From the NCBI GenBank assembly GCA_031180725.1, contig JAPSLO010000013.1, positions 124,001-188,000 of the forward strand: a stretch of DNA of 64,000 nt, written 5' to 3'. The position numbers and the translations under genes were made by a program. Positions 60,443-64,000 of this stretch are shown in pieces. Source of the DNA: Roseomonas sp. (GTDB taxonomy: Bacteria > Pseudomonadota > Alphaproteobacteria > Acetobacterales > Acetobacteraceae). Every line of letters starts with the position of its first letter. Position 1 is the stretch's first letter. Below the pieces are notes generated by a model that was not told the origin of the DNA, made no database searches, and was given only the letters and a program-made list of their open reading frames with translations.

Positions 60443-62107
60443 ATGAGCGAGCTGAATTTCCTGGTGCAGATGGCCGGCGAAGCCGCGCTGCTGCTCTGGG
60501 GACTGCATATGGTGCAGAGCGGCGTCGAGCGCGCCTTCGGTGGCCGTCTGCAGGCGGTGCTGGGGGCGGCGCTGGGCCGTCCGCTGGCCGCGCTGCTGGC
60601 CGGACTCGGCGTGACAGCGGCGCTGCAGAGTTCCACCGCCACGGCGCTGATGATCGGCGGCTTCGCGGCCACCGGCGCGGTGGCGCTGGTGCCCGCGCTG
60701 GCGGCGATGCTGGGCGCCAATCTCGGCACGGCGCTGCTGGTGCAGGTGCTGTCGGTGGATCTGCATTGGCTGTCGCCGCTGCTGATCCTGCTGGGTGTCA
60801 TCGCCTTCCGGAAAGGCAGCCGCAGTCGCACGCGCGACCTGGGGCGCGTCGGCGTCGGGCTGGGACTGATGCTGCTGGCGCTGGAGCTGCTGGTGCATAC
60901 GCTGGGGCCGGTGGAATCCTCACCGCTGCTGCGGGAAGTGCTGGCGGCGCTGGCCGATGCGCCGTTGCCCAACTTGCTGCTGGCGGGCTTCGTGGCCTGG
61001 GCGGCACATTCCTCGATCGCTGGCATCCTGTTCGTGGCGACCCTGGCCGGCAGCGGCGCGGTGGAGGCCCAAGCCGCCATCGCCATGGTGGTCGGCGCCA
61101 ATATCGGCACGGCCATCAACCCGCTGCTCTCGGCCCGCTTCAGCGCCGCCGACCGCGCCGCACTGCGCCTGCCCTTGGGCAACATGGCGAACAGGCTGGT
61201 GGGCGCGGGGCTAGTACTGGCCTTCCTGCCGCAGGCCGCGGCGGTGCTGGTGGCGCTGGAGGCCAGCCCGGTGCAGTTCGTGGCGCATGCCCATCTGCTG
61301 TTCAATTTGGCGACCGCGCTGCTCTTCCTGCCCCTGCTGAAGCCGCTGGCCTGGCTGCTGGAGAAGCTGCTGCCGGACCGCCCGCGGCAGGACGAAGGCG
61401 CGCCGCGCTACCTGGATGCCGCGGCCACGGCCGTGCCATCCGTCGCGCTGGCGAATGCGGAACGCGAGGTGCTGCGCATCGCCGATACGCTGGAGCGCAT
61501 GCTGCGCGTCTCTGAACGCGCCTTCCACGCCGAGGACCGGGATGCGGCCCGGGATCTGGGTGCCATGGACGATGTGGTGGACCGGCTGCACCGCGCGGTG
61601 CTGGCCTATCTGGCTGCCCTGCCATCCGACCAGCTGGATGGCGAGGAGATGCGGCGGCTGGGCGAGATCCAGGCACATGCCATCGCCTTCGAACATGCGG
61701 CCGATGTGCTGAGCCGCGACGTCGCGCGTCACGCCGCCAAGCGGCTCCGCCGCGGTGTGCCGCTGGACGCCGCCGAGCGCGCGGAGCTGGAGGCGCTCCA
61801 CGCCGCCTTGCGCGAACAGCTGCGCCTGGCGGTCGCCGTGCTGATGGTGGACGATGTGGACGCCGCCCGGAAGCTGGTGCTGGTGAAGGAGACGCTGCGC
61901 ACGACCGAGCGCGAGGCGACACGGCGCGCTGCCCTCTCGGCCCAGGTCGGGGTGGGACCCGCCGCCGGGGCATCCGCCCTGCTGCTGGACACGGTGCGCG
62001 ACCTGCGGCGCGTCGGCTCGCATCTGGCCGCGGTCGCGCATCCGCTGCTGGAACGCCGTGGCGAGCTGCTGCCGAGCCGCTTGGCGACGGCCAGCCGGGA
62101 CGGCTAG
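60443..62107 (+). CDS. Na/Pi cotransporter family protein (NptA/YjbB-like)
   Basis: A 554-residue protein with the NptA/PhoU-like fusion layout. The N-terminal half has two inverted Na/Pi repeats: VTAALQSSTATALMIGGFAATG and WAAHSSIAGILFVATLAGSG, both with the QSS or HSS substrate motif, and MLGANLGTALLVQ and VVGANIGTAINPLL. The C-terminal half (about residues 340-550) is a PhoU-like helical bundle. It probably moves phosphate, or exports it. The start lacks a clear ribosome site; the ATG at 60443 begins just before the first helix. Confidence 0.9.
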   Translation: MSELNFLVQMAGEAALLLWGLHMVQSGVERAFGGRLQAVLGAALGRPLAALLAGLGVTAALQSSTATALMIGGFAATGAVALVPALAAMLGANLGTALLVQVLSVDLHWLSPLLILLGVIAFRKGSRSRTRDLGRVGVGLGLMLLALELLVHTLGPVESSPLLREVLAALADAPLPNLLLAGFVAWAAHSSIAGILFVATLAGSGAVEAQAAIAMVVGANIGTAINPLLSARFSAADRAALRLPLGNMANRLVGAGLVLAFLPQAAAVLVALEASPVQFVAHAHLLFNLATALLFLPLLKPLAWLLEKLLPDRPRQDEGAPRYLDAAATAVPSVALANAEREVLRIADTLERMLRVSERAFHAEDRDAARDLGAMDDVVDRLHRAVLAYLAALPSDQLDGEEMRRLGEIQAHAIAFEHAADVLSRDVARHAAKRLRRGVPLDAAERAELEALHAALREQLRLAVAVLMVDDVDAARKLVLVKETLRTTEREATRRAALSAQVGVGPAAGASALLLDTVRDLRRVGSHLAAVAHPLLERRGELLPSRLATASRDG

Positions 62108-62124
62108 AGTCCAATCCAATCAGA

Positions 62125-62176
62125 CCCGAGGCGGATGGCCGAGGGCCGGGCGGCAGGCCGCCAGGAGGGACGCGCC
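62125..62176. repeat. 52-nt intergenic repeat, copy B
   Basis: Matches 4218-4269 at 46 of 52 positions in the same orientation. It lies in the 158-base gap between the convergent cotransporter and racemase-fold genes. Outside the 52 bases the similarity is broken but still present. Confidence 0.6.
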
Positions 62177-62265
62177 GCCGACGGTGGCTCCATTGGCCAG
62201 CGGCCCGACGGCGCGGATGTCGCCCGGGACCGGCCAGCCGACCGGAAGCTGACCGGGCTTGGACC

Positions 62266-63009
62266 CTAGGGAAGCAGCGCGGCCAGGGCCGGGCAGCAGG
62301 CCGCCATGGCGGGCCCGCCTGGCAGGCCCAGACGCCGGCAAGCGGCGAAGGCGCAGGCCAGGTTCGAGGACAGCACCGGAACGCCCAGCGCCGCCTGCCG
62401 CCATTCCATCGCATCCAGCGTCGCCGCCCCGGTGCCGGAGATCAGCACGGCGCAATCCGGCGGCGGCGCCAGCCGCGCCAGACCGTCGGCCACTTCTTCC
62501 GGTGAGAGGTCATAGGCACGGAAGCTGTCGGAGACCTTGAAGGACTCTACGATCTCGAACCCGGCCGCCGCCCAGTAGCGTTCGGCGCGTTCCGTCAGCC
62601 AGCCAGGATAGGGCGAGAAGAGCAGTACTCTGCGGCGGCCCAAGGCCGCCACAGCATCCGCGATGGCGCGCGAGGCCAGCAGCACCGGCCGCCCTGCCTG
62701 CGCGGAGAGCCGTTCCTGCAGTGCCTGATCCTCGGCCGGTGGCAAGGCGTAGCTGGGGCCGGTGACGCCGACGATCACGACATCCAGCGCCAGCGCGCCG
62801 AACCCCGCGAGACCCTTCTCGGCCGCGTCCAGATAGGCGGCGTTGCGCTGTTCCAGCGTGGTGCCGGGCATGACCGGCAGCCGCGCGACATGCAAGGCCG
62901 CCTGGGGCGGCAGCAGGTGCCGGACCTCCGGCTCCACGGCCGGATTGGCGGAAGGGGAGAGCAGGCCGATGCGATGCGTGGGGTGCCAGCGGCGCGGCGG
63001 ATGGATCAT
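62266..63009 (-). CDS. Asp/Glu racemase-fold protein (maleate isomerase/arylmalonate decarboxylase-like)
   Basis: A 247-residue protein of the maleate cis-trans isomerase/AMDase family. Landmarks are RIGLLSPSANPAVEPE, the glycine-rich VGVTGPSYALP and LISGTGAATLDAMEWRQAALGVPVLSSN. At both positions where relatives carry catalytic cysteine, the residues here are not Cys: Val82 in GVTGPSY and Gly192 in SGTG. Either another residue acts, or the reaction differs. Its start overlaps the monooxygenase stop by four bases, suggesting a shared pathway. The function is open. Confidence 0.78.
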   Translation of the reverse strand: MIHPPRRWHPTHRIGLLSPSANPAVEPEVRHLLPPQAALHVARLPVMPGTTLEQRNAAYLDAAEKGLAGFGALALDVVIVGVTGPSYALPPAEDQALQERLSAQAGRPVLLASRAIADAVAALGRRRVLLFSPYPGWLTERAERYWAAAGFEIVESFKVSDSFRAYDLSPEEVADGLARLAPPPDCAVLISGTGAATLDAMEWRQAALGVPVLSSNLACAFAACRRLGLPGGPAMAACCPALAALLP

Positions 63010-64000
63010 GGCCGGGCGTCCTCCAGCTTCGGCGCCCCCACGCTTGCAATATCCAGCATACTCGCCTCCCGCGCCCAGGCGCGGGCCTGTTCGGGCGAGA
63101 GCGCCGCCATGCGCGCCACCTCGCCCGCCGGGTCGGTGGCGACACGCGCATCGGTGCGCGGCAGCAGGGCATGGCGCACGGTGTGAAGCCGCGCCGACGC
63201 CCAGTCGTCCAGCAGTGCATCGCCGCCGCCATCCAGCACCGCGCGCAGGGTGGCGGCGAGCGTCATCGCATCATGGATGCCAGCATTCATGTTCATCCCG
63301 CCGCGCGTATTGGTCAGATGCGCGGCATCGCCCGCCAGCAGCACCCGGCCGGCGCGATAGGCGACCGCCATCGCCTTGCGCACACCGTACACATCGCATC
63401 CGCTGACCGGCATGTCGGCCAGGCCTGGGAAGAAGCGCGCGATGCGGGCACGGATATGCGCCTCCTCCATCGCCACGCCATCCGTCATCTCCGGCGCAAT
63501 GCGGAAGATCAGGCGCCAGTTCTGCGGCATGCGCAGGACCGAGCAGGAGCCGCTGGCGTCATAGAGATAGCCGAGCCCGTCCAGCCCCGGCACATGGTCC
63601 CGCAGGTCGAGCGGCGTCAGCACGCGCAGCACGCGATGGGCGTAGTCGCTGGTCTCGGCCGCGATCCCCGCCAGTTGCCGCACCGCGCCGGAGGCACCGT
63701 CGCAGCCCACCGCGTAACGCGCGCGATGCGTGCTGCCATCCTCCGTGCGCAGCGTGACGCCCTGGGCATCCTGTTCCAGCGCCACGACGCCGGCGTTGAA
63801 GCACACCGTGCCCGGTGGAAGAGCGGCCAGCAGGGCAGGGGTCAGCCAATGCTGCTCGCGATGCCAGCGGAAGGGAAAGCCGGTCTCGCCGGCCAGGATG
63901 CCGAGGTCGAGGCTGGCGGCGTCGCCAGTATCCACCCGGCGCCACAGGATGCGGTCCACCTGCACCCCACCCGGCCGCAGCCCGGCGAAGACACCGAGGC
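63006..64000 (-). CDS. FAD-dependent aromatic-type monooxygenase, C-terminal part (truncated by window edge)
   Basis: The C-terminal part, about 331 residues, of a PHBH-fold class A flavoprotein monooxygenase. The flavin motifs are YAVGCDGASGAVRQL and RVLLAGDAAHLTNTRGGMNMNAGIHDA, both typical. The frame continues beyond the right edge of the window, so the N-terminal Rossmann motif is missing from view. The gene is coupled to the racemase-fold gene. It probably hydroxylates an aromatic or heteroaromatic acid, the precise substrate being unknown. Confidence 0.9.
   Translation of the reverse strand, partial: LGVFAGLRPGGVQVDRILWRRVDTGDAASLDLGILAGETGFPFRWHREQHWLTPALLAALPPGTVCFNAGVVALEQDAQGVTLRTEDGSTHRARYAVGCDGASGAVRQLAGIAAETSDYAHRVLRVLTPLDLRDHVPGLDGLGYLYDASGSCSVLRMPQNWRLIFRIAPEMTDGVAMEEAHIRARIARFFPGLADMPVSGCDVYGVRKAMAVAYRAGRVLLAGDAAHLTNTRGGMNMNAGIHDAMTLAATLRAVLDGGGDALLDDWASARLHTVRHALLPRTDARVATDPAGEVARMAALSPEQARAWAREASMLDIASVGAPKLEDARP

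Noticed and set aside
1-64000. CRISPR arrays, prophage, intact IS elements, toxin-antitoxin or defence islands
   Set aside because: I saw no direct-repeat arrays, transposase, integrase, nuclease-helicase clusters or toxin-like pairs in either strand.

Overview
The window is a GC-rich, densely packed chromosomal segment whose gene content and protein style point to an Alphaproteobacterium, most likely Acetobacteraceae of the Roseomonas type. The signs are the ileS-lspA-DUF3035 order, a Rickettsia/Thermus-type isocitrate dehydrogenase, hopanoid hpnC/D/E genes, lpxK-waaA-DUF374 lipid A genes, HemP-TonB, and many tripartite uptake binding proteins (Bug, TRAP) and acyl-CoA enzymes. This placement is inferred from protein recognition only. 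I see no phage, intact insertion sequence, CRISPR array or plasmid module.

Layout. 1-8.9 kb is housekeeping: the ileS 3' end, lspA, a DUF3035 lipoprotein, hslO, a RidA protein, folE, apaG, a LysE exporter and two proteins of unknown function. 8.9-15.2 kb is envelope biogenesis: lipid kinase, UDP-2,3-diacylglucosamine-type phosphoesterase, GT4 glycosyltransferase, DUF374 acyltransferase, waaA and lpxK. 15.2-16.5 kb is a decayed DevC/DevA-type ABC exporter with several frameshifts. 16.5-21.7 kb carries an MFS exporter, an XRE regulator, a LytR_C-like membrane protein, icd and an OmpA-like protein. 21.8-25.4 kb is a phnCDEE phosphonate-type importer. 25.5-28 kb is NIPSNAP, endonuclease V, DUF423, an RlmM-like methyltransferase and tRNA-Leu(UAA). 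28-30.9 kb is squalene synthesis for hopanoids, with hpnC and hpnD fused into one gene.

31-64 kb is mainly catabolic. It holds an acyl-CoA dehydrogenase coupled to a sarcosine-oxidase-like flavoprotein, a histone H1-like protein, a uronate dehydrogenase/mutarotase/TRAP operon, an amidase, L-threonate dehydrogenase, and a MarR-controlled hydrolase/acyl-CoA dehydrogenase/acyl-CoA synthetase operon. Beyond that lie a lipoprotein hydrolase, D-tartrate dehydratase, enoyl-CoA hydratase with a Bug protein, a 2-hydroxyacid dehydrogenase, eutBC, two SDRs, a deacetylase with a flavoprotein, hemP-tonB, a Na/Pi cotransporter, and a racemase-fold protein overlapping a flavin monooxygenase that runs off the right edge. 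A sugar-acid theme recurs (uronate, threonate, tartrate, 2-hydroxyacids), although those genes lie in separate operons.

Many operons use 4-base ATGA/GTGA overlaps. Convergent gene pairs are often separated by strong GC hairpins without U-tracts. The regulatory sites I find most convincing are a MarR inverted repeat at 42559-42578, a Fur-like 15-mer at 58859-58873 ahead of hemP-tonB, a tRNA promoter at 27874-27902, and a 10-bp hairpin between dctP and dctQ. I do not see a clearly new multi-gene system. The best leads are the HpnC-HpnD fusion, a racemase-fold protein lacking both family cysteines, a 52-nt repeat found in two distant gaps, the DevCA remnant and a few candidate microproteins.
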